NCBI RefSeq assembly: GCF_027706745.1
Contig: NZ_JAQFWP010000028.1
Coordinates: 16,870-80,869, forward strand
Length of the DNA stretch: 64,000 bases
Source: Nocardiopsis suaedae
GTDB lineage: Bacteria; Actinomycetota; Actinomycetes; Streptosporangiales; Streptosporangiaceae
Direction of reading: 5' to 3'
Positions 23,942 to 31,845 of this stretch are shown one piece after another. A program made the translations under genes and the position numbers. The notes under the pieces were generated by a model. The model did no database searches and was not told the origin of the DNA. It saw only the letters and a list, made by a program, of their open reading frames with translations. The number at the start of each line of letters is the position of its first letter. Position 1 is the stretch's first letter.

Positions 23942-24679
23942 TCAGCCGCCGGAGGGGCGCCGCGGGTCCAGACGCGAGTGCAACTGGTAGCGGTCCGCGC
24001 GGTAGCTGGACACGGCCAGCTCCATGCAGACCCCCTTGCAGAAGCTGCGGCGCTGCATGGACAGCACCGGGCTGTTGTTGGCCAGCCCGAGCAGCTTCGC
24101 GTCTGCGGGGTCGCAGATCCCTGCTTCGATGGTCTGCTCCCCCGAGTCGAGGAGGATCCCGTACTCCTCTTCCAGGATCCGGTAGAGGGAGCGGTCGGCG
24201 AGCGCGATGCGCTCCAGTCCGGGCAGCGGTGCCAGCGGCAGCGTCGTGCGCTCCACCGCCATCGGCTCGCCGTCCGCCGTGCGCAGCCGCTCGATGTGCA
24301 GGACCGGGTCCCCGGGGGGCAGGTCGAGCAGCCGCGCGGTGTGCGCGGAGGCCGGGGAGGTGCGGCGCGCCAGGTCGCGGGATCCGGGTGTGAACCCGCG
24401 TGCCCGCATATCCTCGGTGAACGAGGCCAGCTCGAGGGGCATGGCGATCTTGGGGCGGGCCACGAAGGTGCCCTTGCCCGGCACGCGGTAGAGCTTGCCC
24501 TCGGAGACCATCACGTCCACGGTCTGGCGGACGGTCATCCGGGAGAGCCCGTAGCGGTTGCCGAGCTCGCGCTCGGAGGGGATCGGGTCGTCGACGGCGA
24601 GCCCGTGTTCATCGATCCAGTCCAGCAGCAGGTCCCGGAGCTGCGCGTACTTGGGCACCGGGCTCGTGGGGTCGATCAT
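23942..24679 (-). CDS. GntR-family (HutC/DasR-like) transcriptional regulator
   Basis: A 245-aa repressor-type regulator. The winged helix occupies residues 1-70 (PVPKYAQLRDLLLDWI, PSERELGNRYGLSRMTVRQ). The effector domain is the UTRA fold found in DasR and NagR, with MPLELASFTEDMRARGFTPG, and closes with FCKGVCMELAVSSYRADRYQ. NagR/DasR proteins respond to phosphorylated amino sugars such as GlcN-6-P. The ATG at 24679 is chosen because homology begins within ten residues. A DasR-like inverted repeat lies 40 bp upstream, between this gene and the divergent SIS gene, so autoregulation with control of both PTS arms is likely. Confidence 0.85.
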   Translation of the reverse strand: MIDPTSPVPKYAQLRDLLLDWIDEHGLAVDDPIPSERELGNRYGLSRMTVRQTVDVMVSEGKLYRVPGKGTFVARPKIAMPLELASFTEDMRARGFTPGSRDLARRTSPASAHTARLLDLPPGDPVLHIERLRTADGEPMAVERTTLPLAPLPGLERIALADRSLYRILEEEYGILLDSGEQTIEAGICDPADAKLLGLANNSPVLSMQRRSFCKGVCMELAVSSYRADRYQLHSRLDPRRPSGG

Positions 24680-24710
24680 GATCGCGTCGCCTGTTCGCTG
24701 GTGGGACGTT

Positions 24711-24743
24711 CTGGTATGACTGGTATAGGCCGGACTAGACCAG
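24711..24743. promoter_or_regulatory. DasR-like operator (dre half-sites)
   Basis: CTGGTATAG (24720-24728) and CTAGACCAG (24735-24743) form an inverted repeat with one mismatch and a 6-bp spacer. An extra direct copy, CTGGTATGA, abuts on the left (24711-24719). The half-sites match the two halves of the DasR consensus ACTGGTCTAGACCAGT, but they are separated rather than contiguous. The position between divergent GntR and SIS genes fits a shared operator. Confidence 0.6.
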
Positions 24744-24839
24744 AGTACATCGTCGATGTGCCGATCCGTTCCCGGCCGATCAGCGATTAACACGGGCGCC
24801 GGCGCCTCCCGGCGGCACCAGCGATGGGGAAGATGCCTG

Positions 24840-25883
24840 ATGACCACGACGACGAGCGTCATGCGCGCCGAGATCGCCGAGCAGCCCGCGGCGCTGCGCC
24901 GCACCCTGCAGGACCTGACGCCGCTCACCGGTGCCCTGGGCGAGCTGGGCCGCAGCACCCGGCAGGTGCTGTTCATCGCCCGCGGCTCCTCCGACAACGC
25001 CGCGGTGTACGGCTCCTACCTGTTGCAGGCCCACGCCGGGCGGCTGGCCACCCTGGCCTCGCCGTCCATCGCCACCACCTACGGCTCCAAGGTCGACCTG
25101 GACGGGGTGCTCGCCGTGGCGATCTCCCAGTCCGGCCGCACCGAGGAGATCGTCGACACCATGGCCTGGGCCGCCGACTGCGGCGCCCGCACCGTCGCGG
25201 TCACCAACGGCCAGGGCTCCCCGCTGGCCGAGGCCGCCGACCTGGCGCTGGTCACCAGCGCGGGGGACGAGCTGGCGGTGCCGGCCACCAAGACCTACAC
25301 CACCCAGCTCGCCGCGCTGGCCGTGCTCGCCCTGGGGCTGGGCGCCGATCTGGACCCCGGCGAGCTGAACGCCGTCCCGGACGCCATCGAGGAGCTGCTG
25401 GCCGCCCCCGGCGACGGGGTCGACGAGCTGGCCGAGCGGCTGGCGCCGGTGCCGGGCGCGGTCGTCTCCGGGCGCGGCATGGCCTTCTCCACCGCGCTGG
25501 AGGCCGCCCTCAAGCTCAAGGAGGCCTGCTACCTGCACGCCATGGGCCTGTCCTACGCCGACCTGCTGCACGGGCCCATCGCCGTGGTCGACCAGGACAC
25601 CCCGGCGATCCTGGTGGCGGCGAACTCCGGGCCGACCCTGCCGGGCACCGCCGCCCTCGCCGAGCGGGTCTCCTCGGCCGGCGCCCCCGTCTACGGGATC
25701 GGCGGCGGCGCCACCCTGGCCTCCGCCTGCGACCTGGCCCTGCCCGGCCCGGACATGCCCGAGTGGACCGCGCCCATCGGGCTGATCGTCCCGGCCCAGC
25801 TGCTCACCGAGCGGCTGGCGCGCCGCCTGGGGTACAACCCCGATGCGCCCCGCGGTCTGGGCAAGGTCACCCAGACCTCCTGA
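24840..25883 (+). CDS. SIS-domain glucosamine-6-phosphate deaminase (NagB-II type)
   Basis: A 347-aa protein made of two SIS (sugar isomerase) domains. The first has FIARGSSDNAAVYGSYLL and ISQSGRTEEIVDTM, the phosphate-binding Ser clusters. PATKTYTTQLAAL follows, then the second domain with VVSGRGMAFSTALEAALKLKEA and LLHGPIAVV. The end, GLGKVTQTS, matches the NagB-II tail pattern. Such enzymes convert GlcN-6-P to fructose-6-P plus ammonia and look like the isomerase half of GlmS without the glutaminase domain. The ATG at 24840 follows a GGGGAAG. It is the first gene of the plus-strand PTS arm. A related ketosamine deglycase or AgaS function remains possible. Confidence 0.8.
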   Translation: MTTTTSVMRAEIAEQPAALRRTLQDLTPLTGALGELGRSTRQVLFIARGSSDNAAVYGSYLLQAHAGRLATLASPSIATTYGSKVDLDGVLAVAISQSGRTEEIVDTMAWAADCGARTVAVTNGQGSPLAEAADLALVTSAGDELAVPATKTYTTQLAALAVLALGLGADLDPGELNAVPDAIEELLAAPGDGVDELAERLAPVPGAVVSGRGMAFSTALEAALKLKEACYLHAMGLSYADLLHGPIAVVDQDTPAILVAANSGPTLPGTAALAERVSSAGAPVYGIGGGATLASACDLALPGPDMPEWTAPIGLIVPAQLLTERLARRLGYNPDAPRGLGKVTQTS

Positions 25884-26032
25884 GGCCCACGCGCCGGGCG
25901 GCCCGGGCCGGACACTTCGGCCCGCGCGCCGCGCGGGCTTAAGCTCTGCTTGGACCGGCAGGTCGCGCCGGTCCCCGACCGCCCGCGGGCGCGGGCGGCC
26001 CGCCGGAACCTCGAAGAAGGCAAGGAACCACA

Positions 26033-26269
26033 ATGGCCGACAAGGCAGCCGCGATCGTCGCCGGGCTCGGCGGCGCCGACAACATCACCGAGATCGAGGC
26101 GTGCATCACGCGCCTGCGCACCGAGGTGGAGGACCCGTCCAAGGTGGACGAGGCGGCCCTCCGGGCGGCCGGCGCCCACGGCGTCCTCTCCCAGGGCAAG
26201 GTCGTCCAGGTGGTGGTCGGCCCCGAGGCCGACGCGCTCACCGACGACATCAACGACATCCTCGACTGA
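26033..26269 (+). CDS. PTS glucose/GlcNAc-family IIB component
   Basis: A 78-aa stand-alone IIB domain. The phosphocysteine lies in the conserved context IEACITRLRTEVED (Cys near residue 24). It is followed by GVLSQGKVVQVVVGPEA, the standard Glc-family IIB ending. It accepts phosphate from IIA and passes it to the sugar bound by IIC. The ATG has AAGGAA 7 nt upstream. The gene lies 149 bp after the deaminase gene and 60 bp before the IIA gene. Separately encoded small IIB and IIA proteins are typical of actinobacterial amino-sugar PTS. Confidence 0.9.
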   Translation: MADKAAAIVAGLGGADNITEIEACITRLRTEVEDPSKVDEAALRAAGAHGVLSQGKVVQVVVGPEADALTDDINDILD

Positions 26270-26329
26270 CATCCGCACCCGGCGCGGGCCGCACACCCGG
26301 CCCGCGCCCCGCACCGGGAGGTGCCCACC

Positions 26330-26782
26330 ATGCTCGAAGTCCTCTCGCCCGTACCGGGGACCGCGACCGGCCTGTCCGGCGTCCCCGACCCCGTCTTCTC
26401 CCAGGGGATGGTCGGCCCGGGCACCGCCGTCGACCCCGAGCGCGCCCCGCAGACCGCGGTCGCGCCCATCGCCGGCACCATCGTCAAGCTGCACCCGCAC
26501 GCCTTCGTGATCGCGGGCGCTGACGGCAAGGGCGTCCTGGTCCACCTGGGGATCGACACCGTCGACCTCAAGGGGGAGGGGTTCGAGACCCTGGCCGCCG
26601 AGGGCGACACGGTCGAGGCCGGGGCCCCGCTGGTGCGCTGGGACCCCGCCGAGGTCGAGCAGGGCGGCCGCTCCCCTGCGGTGCCCGTCGTCGCCCTGGA
26701 CGCCCCCAAGGACACGGTGCTGGACACGGTGGAGTCCGGCGCGGTCGAGGCCGGCGCCACCGCCCTGTTCGCATGGCGGTGA
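26330..26782 (+). CDS. crr: PTS IIA component, Glc family (Crr-like)
   Basis: A 150-aa IIA(Glc)-type protein. The phosphorylated His lies in VLVHLGIDTVDLKGEGF (His near 70), and the second active-site His in KLHPHAFVI. The substrate-binding PEVEQGG-type region is conserved in spirit (WDPAEVEQGGRS). It transfers phosphate from HPr to IIB and in some bacteria also mediates catabolite control. The ATG at 26330 is preceded by GGGAGG; the GTG at 26321 is an alternative. The 3' end overlaps the HAD gene by 10 bp. Confidence 0.9.
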   Translation: MLEVLSPVPGTATGLSGVPDPVFSQGMVGPGTAVDPERAPQTAVAPIAGTIVKLHPHAFVIAGADGKGVLVHLGIDTVDLKGEGFETLAAEGDTVEAGAPLVRWDPAEVEQGGRSPAVPVVALDAPKDTVLDTVESGAVEAGATALFAWR

Positions 26783-27453
26783 GCGCGGCCGGCGCCGCCG
26801 GGCGCGGCGCCCTGTTCGACCTGGACGGCACGCTCGTCAACAGCGAGCCGCGGTCCATGGAGGTCTGGGCGCGCCTGCTCCAGGCCCACGGCCGGCCCTA
26901 CGACCGCGAGGTGCTGCACCGCTTCATGGGGCGGCGCGGGCCCGACGTCATCGCCGAGGACCCCTCCCTGTTCCCCGGGGTGTCCTGGGACGTGCTCCTG
27001 GTCGAGCTGCAGCGCATCGGCTCCGCGCCGGACCTGCCGCCGGTGGAGGTGCTGCCCGAGTCGGTGAAGTTCGTGCAGGCCCTGCACGGCCGCGGGGTGC
27101 CCGTCGCGCTGGTGACCTCCGCCGGGCGCGAGTGGGCCCAGACCGCGCTGGCCATGGCCGGGATCGCCGAGCTGTTCAGCGGCCTGGTCACCGCCGCCGA
27201 CGTGGCCGAGGGCAAGCCCCACCCGCAGGGGTACCTGGCCGGGGCGCGCATCCTGGAGGTGCCGCCCGAGCGGATCACCGTCTTCGAGGACACCCCCGCC
27301 GGGGTGGAGGCCGGCCGCAGGGCCGGGATGGGCGTGGTGGGGATCACCACCACACACGCCCGCGAGACACTGTCCGGTGCCGACCTGGTGGTCGACCGCC
27401 TGACCGAAGTGGGCTGGCCCCCGCCCGCCGGGACCGGCCGAGCCAAGGCATGA
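26773..27453 (+). CDS. HAD-superfamily phosphatase (beta-phosphoglucomutase subfamily)
   Basis: A 226-aa HAD hydrolase. All motifs are present: I LFDLDGTLVNSE, II VTSAGRE, III KPHPQGY, IV VFEDTPAGVEA, with a helical cap between I and II. The subfamily contains sugar-phosphate phosphatases and beta-phosphoglucomutase. Mutase-specific cap residues cannot be confirmed by eye, so a sugar-phosphate phosphatase is the safer call. Its location inside the PTS operon, overlapping the IIA gene and 20 bp before ptsH, suggests it acts on the imported sugar phosphate or relieves sugar-phosphate stress. Another in-frame start (GTG 26779) lies two codons downstream. Confidence 0.85.
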   Translation: MAVSAAGAAGRGALFDLDGTLVNSEPRSMEVWARLLQAHGRPYDREVLHRFMGRRGPDVIAEDPSLFPGVSWDVLLVELQRIGSAPDLPPVEVLPESVKFVQALHGRGVPVALVTSAGREWAQTALAMAGIAELFSGLVTAADVAEGKPHPQGYLAGARILEVPPERITVFEDTPAGVEAGRRAGMGVVGITTTHARETLSGADLVVDRLTEVGWPPPAGTGRAKA

Positions 27454-27473
27454 GGAATACAGAGGAGCCAGCT

Positions 27474-27731
27474 GTGGCAGAGCGCCGCGTGAAAGTCGAG
27501 TCCGAGGTCGGGCTGCACGCCCGTCCCGCGGCGATGTTCGTCGAGGCCGCCTCGAAGGCGTCCGGGGAGGCGACCGTCGCCAAGGGGGACGGCGCGCCCG
27601 TCTCCGCCAAGAGCATCCTGGCCGTGATGGGCTTGGACGTGCGGCACGGTGACGAGATCACCATCCGGGTGGACGGCGAGGACGCCGGCACGGTGCTCGA
27701 CCGCCTGGCCGAGATCGCGGGTGCCGCCTGA
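27474..27731 (+). CDS. ptsH: Phosphocarrier protein HPr
   Basis: An 85-aa HPr with the phospho-His motif GLHARPAAMF (His near residue 15) and the Ser-46 region VSAKSILAVMGL. HPr shuttles phosphate from enzyme I to IIA proteins. The GTG at 27474 is preferred: AGAGGAG precedes it and the resulting start (AERRVKVES) matches streptomycete HPr. An ATG at 27450 overlapping the HAD stop would add eight unconserved residues. The stop TGA overlaps the ptsI ATG, so the two are translationally coupled. Confidence 0.95.
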   Translation: MAERRVKVESEVGLHARPAAMFVEAASKASGEATVAKGDGAPVSAKSILAVMGLDVRHGDEITIRVDGEDAGTVLDRLAEIAGAA

Positions 27732-29425
27732 TGGGGACGTCCGCGGGCGATGTGCTGGAGGGCACCGGGGTCAGCCCCGGTGTGGGGCACGGCCCGGCGC
27801 TGCGCCTGGCCCGCTCGGTGCCCGAGCCGCCCACGGGCGGCTACGAGGGGGACGCCGGGGCCGAGGCGGACCGTGCGCTGGAGGCGATGGAGGCCACCGC
27901 GCAGGACCTGTCGGCGCGCGGTGAGCGCGCCGGAGGGCAGGCCCAGGAGGTGCTGTCGGCCCAGGCGCTGATGGCGCGCGACCCGGCCCTGGCCGACGAC
28001 GTGCGCCGCCGCGTCGGCGAGGGCGCGGCCGCCGCCCGCGCGGTCGCCGACGCGTTCGCGGTCTACCGGGACATGCTCGCCTCGGCGGGGGAGTACATGG
28101 CCGCCCGGGTGGCCGACCTGGACGACGTGCGCGACCGCATCGTCGCCCGGCTGATGGGCGTGCCGGTCCCCGGGGTGCCCGAGTCCGACACCCCGTTCGT
28201 GCTGGTCGCCGCCGACCTGGCGCCGGCCGACACCGCCACCCTCGACCCGGCCACGGTGCTGGCCTTCGTCACCCGCGAGGGCGGGCCCACCAGCCACTCG
28301 GCGATCCTGGCCCGCTCCCTCGGGCTGCCCGCGGTGGTCGCGGGGGAGGCCGCCGACCGCATCACCGACGGCACCGAGCTGCTCGTCGACGGGACCGGCG
28401 GCGTGGTCGTCGCCGACCCCACCGGCGAGCAGGTCGAACGGGCCACCGCCCGCCAGGCCGCCCGCGAGGCCGCCGCGGCGGGCAGCTCCGGCCCCGGCTC
28501 CACCGCCGACGGCCACCGGGTGCCGCTGCTGGCCAACATCGGCGGCCCCAAGGACCTCCCGGCGGCGCTGGAGAACGGCGCCGAAGGGGTGGGCCTGTAC
28601 CGGACCGAGTTCCTGTTCCTGGACCGGGGCGAGGCCCCCGGCCGCGAGGAGCAGGTGGAGGCCTACCGGACGGTGCTGGACGCGTTCCCGGCCGGGAGCA
28701 AGGTCGTGGTGCGCACCCTGGACGCCGGTGCCGACAAGCCGCTGGCGTTCCTGCCGCCGCCCGGGGAGGAGCCCAACCCGGCCCTTGGGGTGCGCGGCCT
28801 GCGGATGATGCGCCGCCACCCGGAGATGCTGTCCTCCCAGCTCTCGGCGCTGGCCGAGGCGGCGGACGGCGCGCAGGCGGTGCTCAACGTGATGGCGCCG
28901 ATGGTGACCGACGCCGAGGACGCCGCCTGGTTCGCCGAGCGCGCGCGGGAGTCGGGGATCGAGCACGCGGGCGTCATGGTGGAGGTCCCGGCGGCCGCGC
29001 TGGGCGCCCGCCACCTGGCCCGCAGCGCGGACTTCTTCAGCATCGGCACCAACGACCTGACCCAGTACGCCTGCGCGGCCGACCGTGAGGCCGGCGGGCT
29101 GGGCCGGTTCCAGGACCCGTGGCAGCCCGCGGTGCTGGAGCTGATCGCGGCCACCGCACGTGCCGCCGCCGCGGCGGACCGCCCGTGCGGGGTGTGCGGT
29201 GAGGCCGCCGCCGACCCGCTGCTGGCGTGCGTGCTGGTGGGCACCGGGGTGACCACCCTGTCGATGGGGGCGTCCGCGCTGCCGCTGGTCCGGGCGGCGC
29301 TGAGCCGCGCGACCCTGGAGGAGTGCAAGGCGGCCGCGAGCGCCGCCCTGGACGCCCCGGGCGTCGACGAGGCCAAGCGCGCGGCCCGCGAGGCCCTGTC
29401 GGGCGTGGCCGAACTGGGCCTGTAA
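27731..29425 (+). CDS. ptsI: PTS enzyme I (phosphoenolpyruvate-protein phosphotransferase)
   Basis: A 564-aa enzyme I, which takes phosphate from PEP and passes it to HPr. The N-terminal HPr-binding helical region and swivelling domain carry GGPTSHSAILARSLGLPAV, with the phospho-His near residue 188. The TIM-barrel domain has GVGLYRTEFLFL, LDAGADKPL, GTNDLTQYA and the active-site Cys in PCGVCGEAAADP. Length is typical. With ptsH it completes the general PTS components, so this locus encodes every protein needed for uptake, unlike streptomycetes where ptsI, crr and the permeases lie in separate operons. Confidence 0.95.
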   Translation: MGTSAGDVLEGTGVSPGVGHGPALRLARSVPEPPTGGYEGDAGAEADRALEAMEATAQDLSARGERAGGQAQEVLSAQALMARDPALADDVRRRVGEGAAAARAVADAFAVYRDMLASAGEYMAARVADLDDVRDRIVARLMGVPVPGVPESDTPFVLVAADLAPADTATLDPATVLAFVTREGGPTSHSAILARSLGLPAVVAGEAADRITDGTELLVDGTGGVVVADPTGEQVERATARQAAREAAAAGSSGPGSTADGHRVPLLANIGGPKDLPAALENGAEGVGLYRTEFLFLDRGEAPGREEQVEAYRTVLDAFPAGSKVVVRTLDAGADKPLAFLPPPGEEPNPALGVRGLRMMRRHPEMLSSQLSALAEAADGAQAVLNVMAPMVTDAEDAAWFAERARESGIEHAGVMVEVPAAALGARHLARSADFFSIGTNDLTQYACAADREAGGLGRFQDPWQPAVLELIAATARAAAAADRPCGVCGEAAADPLLACVLVGTGVTTLSMGASALPLVRAALSRATLEECKAAASAALDAPGVDEAKRAAREALSGVAELGL

Positions 29426-29437
29426 GGGGGCCTGTCC

Positions 29438-29468
29438 GGGGCCGCCCGCCGAACCGGTGGGCGGCCCC
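29438..29468 (+). terminator. Terminator after the PTS operon
   Basis: A 10-bp perfect stem (GGGGCCGCCC / GGGCGGCCCC), extended by three more pairs, starts 12 nt after the ptsI stop. No T-run follows. Confidence 0.65.
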
Positions 29469-29516
29469 GACGCGTTCCTCCAGGAGAACGTCACCAGCGC
29501 CCTCTACGGTCGCCCC

Positions 29517-29957
29517 ATGGCGATTAAGAGGATGGACCACGTCAGCATCGTCGTCGGCGACCTTGAGGCGGCCACGGCGTACTTCGTCGAGCTGGGCATG
29601 GAGGTGGAGGGGTCGATGCCCATCGACGCGGAGTGGGCGGGCCGCGTCGTCGGGATCGAGGGCATGCGCTCGGAGATCACGATGCTGCGGACCCCGGACG
29701 GCAACGGCAAGATCGAGCTGACGAGGTACCGCACCCCGGAGGCGGCCGTCCCCGAGCCGGGACCCGCCCAGCCGAACGTGATGGGGATGCGCACCGTCAT
29801 GTTCGCCGTCGACGACATCGAGGACACCGTCGAACGCCTGCGCCGCCACGGCGGCGAGCTCGTGGGCGAGATCGCCGACTTCGAGGACGTCTTCCGGCTC
29901 TGCTACATGTCCGGCCCCGAGGGCGTCATCGTGGCCCTGGCCCAGGAGCTCGGGTGA
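29517..29957 (+). CDS. VOC-family (glyoxalase/dioxygenase-like) protein
   Basis: A 146-aa two-module vicinal-oxygen-chelate protein. Putative metal ligands sit at the usual places: His in MDHVSIVVGD, Glu in KIELTRY, a third position in the second module and Glu in PEGVIVALAQEL. VOC proteins include glyoxalase I, fosfomycin/bleomycin resistance proteins and epimerases; the pattern does not decide between them. The ATG at 29517 is used because homology starts four codons later; the open frame upstream covers the ptsI terminator. It appears to be a single-gene unit. Confidence 0.8.
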   Translation: MAIKRMDHVSIVVGDLEAATAYFVELGMEVEGSMPIDAEWAGRVVGIEGMRSEITMLRTPDGNGKIELTRYRTPEAAVPEPGPAQPNVMGMRTVMFAVDDIEDTVERLRRHGGELVGEIADFEDVFRLCYMSGPEGVIVALAQELG

Positions 29958-30095
29958 GCACCGCGTCGGGGTGCTCGTCGATCGCGTCCTGAGCGGAGGG
30001 CGGTCCAGGCCGGAGTCGGCGGTACAGTCCATCAGCGGGCCCAGGCCCGCCGTCCCCCGCCGACCCTTCCCGTCGACCACGCCGGAGAGACCGCC

Positions 30096-31763
30096 ATGTC
30101 CGCGCTCCGCCGCCTCGCGCCGCTCGGTGCGGGCCTGCTGCTGTTGACCACCGCCTGCACGTCCGGGGCCGACGGGCCCGGGGGCGGGGACGGCGGCTCC
30201 GGGCCCCCGGCCACCGACGCCGAGGCCGCCGAGCGCGCCGAGGCCGTGCTGGGGGAGATGTCCCTGGACGACAAGGTGGGCCAGCTCCTCGTGCTCAACG
30301 CCGCGGGAACCACACCCGATGAGAACGCCCAGGCCATCGCCGACTACCGCCCCGGCGGGCTCATCTACTTCCCGGAGAACCTGGGCTCCCCGGCCGAGAT
30401 CGCCGAACTGTCCAACGGGCTCCAGGAGACGGCCGCCGGGGAGGGGGCCGGGGTGCCCCTGATGCTCGGCGTCGACCAGGAACAGGGCATGGTGGCCCGG
30501 CTGGAGGAGGGCACCCGCTTCCCCGACGCCATGGCGGTCGGCGCCACCCGGGACACCGGGCAGGCGGAGGCGCTGGCCTCGGCCACCGCCGCCGAGCTGT
30601 CGGCGGTGGGGATCAACCTCGACTACGCGCCGGTCGCCGACGTGAACACCGACGCCGACAACCCGGTGATCGGCATCCGCTCGTTCGGCGCCGACCCCGG
30701 CCTGGTGGGGCGGATGGCGTCGGCCGAGGCCGGGGCGTTCGCCGACGGCGGGGTGGTGCCGGTGGTCAAGCACTTCCCCGGGCACGGGGACACCGGCACC
30801 GACAGCCACACGGGGCTGCCCGTCATCGAGAAGGACCGGGCCGACTGGGAGCGCGACGACCTGCCGCCCTTCGCCGAAGCGGTGGACGCCGGGGTCGACG
30901 CGATCATGACGGCCCACGTGGTCATGCCCGCGCTCGACGACTCGGGCGAACCGGCCACGCTCTCGCCCGAGGTCATCGACGGGGTGCTCCGCGACGAGCT
31001 GGGCTACGACGGGGTGGTCACCACCGACGCCCTGAACATGGAGGGCGTGCGCCAGACCCACGACGACGGGGAGGTCGCGGTCCGGGCCGTGGAGGCCGGG
31101 GCCGACCAGCTGCTGATGCCGCCGGACCCCGAGGCGGCGTTCGCCGCGGTCCGTTCGGCGGTCGACGAGGGCAGGATCGGCGAGGACCGGCTGGACGCGT
31201 CGGTGCGCCGGATCCTGGAGCTCAAGGCCAAGCGGGGCATCCTCGACGCCGAGCCGGTGGACCCGGACGCGGCGGCGGAGGTGTTCTCCTCCGACGACAC
31301 CGCCGCGGCCGCCCAGGGCCTGGCCGACGCGTCGGTGACGATGCTGCGCAACGAGGGCGGCGCGCTCCCGGTGGACGAGGGGGCGCGGGTCGCCGTGCAG
31401 GGCGTCGGGGCCGAGGAGATCTCGGCGGCTCTGGAGGACCTGGGCGTTCGGACGACCGGGACCGCGTCGGGCGCGGACCTGGTGGTGGTCGGCACGAACG
31501 GGGCGCGCGGCGACGCCGAGCAGCGCCGGGCGGTCGAGCAGGCGGCGTCCGGGGGAGCCCCGGTGGCCGTGGTCGCCCAGGGGACGCCGTACGACCTGCA
31601 GGCGCTTCCGGACGTCGACGCCTACCTGGCGGTGTACTCGTCGGTCCCGGTGTCCCGGACGGCGGCGGCGCGCGCCGTCGCCGGGGAGGTGGACCCGAAG
31701 GGGGAGCTGCCCGTGCCGATCCCGGAGACGGGGATGGAGTACGGCGACGGCCTGTCGTACTGA
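30096..31763 (+). CDS. Glycoside hydrolase family 3 lipoprotein (NagZ-like beta-N-acetylglucosaminidase)
   Basis: A 555-aa exported lipoprotein. The signal peptide ends in LLTTAC (Cys near residue 21) and a Gly/Ser-rich spacer follows. The GH3 TIM barrel carries LMLGVDQEQGMVARL, the KHFPGHGDT...DSH signature that supplies the acid/base Asp-His pair in NagZ-type enzymes, and the nucleophile Asp in VVTTDALNMEGV. A second alpha/beta domain of about 180 residues follows. It likely releases N-acetylglucosamine from chitin or peptidoglycan fragments outside the membrane, which would feed the PTS locus just upstream. That link is inference from proximity. No DasR-like site is seen before it. Confidence 0.9.
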   Translation: MSALRRLAPLGAGLLLLTTACTSGADGPGGGDGGSGPPATDAEAAERAEAVLGEMSLDDKVGQLLVLNAAGTTPDENAQAIADYRPGGLIYFPENLGSPAEIAELSNGLQETAAGEGAGVPLMLGVDQEQGMVARLEEGTRFPDAMAVGATRDTGQAEALASATAAELSAVGINLDYAPVADVNTDADNPVIGIRSFGADPGLVGRMASAEAGAFADGGVVPVVKHFPGHGDTGTDSHTGLPVIEKDRADWERDDLPPFAEAVDAGVDAIMTAHVVMPALDDSGEPATLSPEVIDGVLRDELGYDGVVTTDALNMEGVRQTHDDGEVAVRAVEAGADQLLMPPDPEAAFAAVRSAVDEGRIGEDRLDASVRRILELKAKRGILDAEPVDPDAAAEVFSSDDTAAAAQGLADASVTMLRNEGGALPVDEGARVAVQGVGAEEISAALEDLGVRTTGTASGADLVVVGTNGARGDAEQRRAVEQAASGGAPVAVVAQGTPYDLQALPDVDAYLAVYSSVPVSRTAAARAVAGEVDPKGELPVPIPETGMEYGDGLSY

Positions 31764-31781
31764 GCCCGCCCCCTCCGCGAT

Positions 31782-31837
31782 GATCTCGGGAAAGTCGGGG
31801 TAAAAACGGGCGTCATAAACCCGACTTCCCCGAGATC
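31782..31837. terminator. Bidirectional terminator between GH3 and acyl-CoA dehydrogenase genes
   Basis: Arms GATCTCGGGAAAGTCGGG and CCCGACTTCCCCGAGATC pair over 18 bp with one mismatch across a 20-nt loop rich in A and G. It sits in the 82-bp gap between converging genes. Confidence 0.65.
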
Positions 31838-31845
31838 AACAAGCG

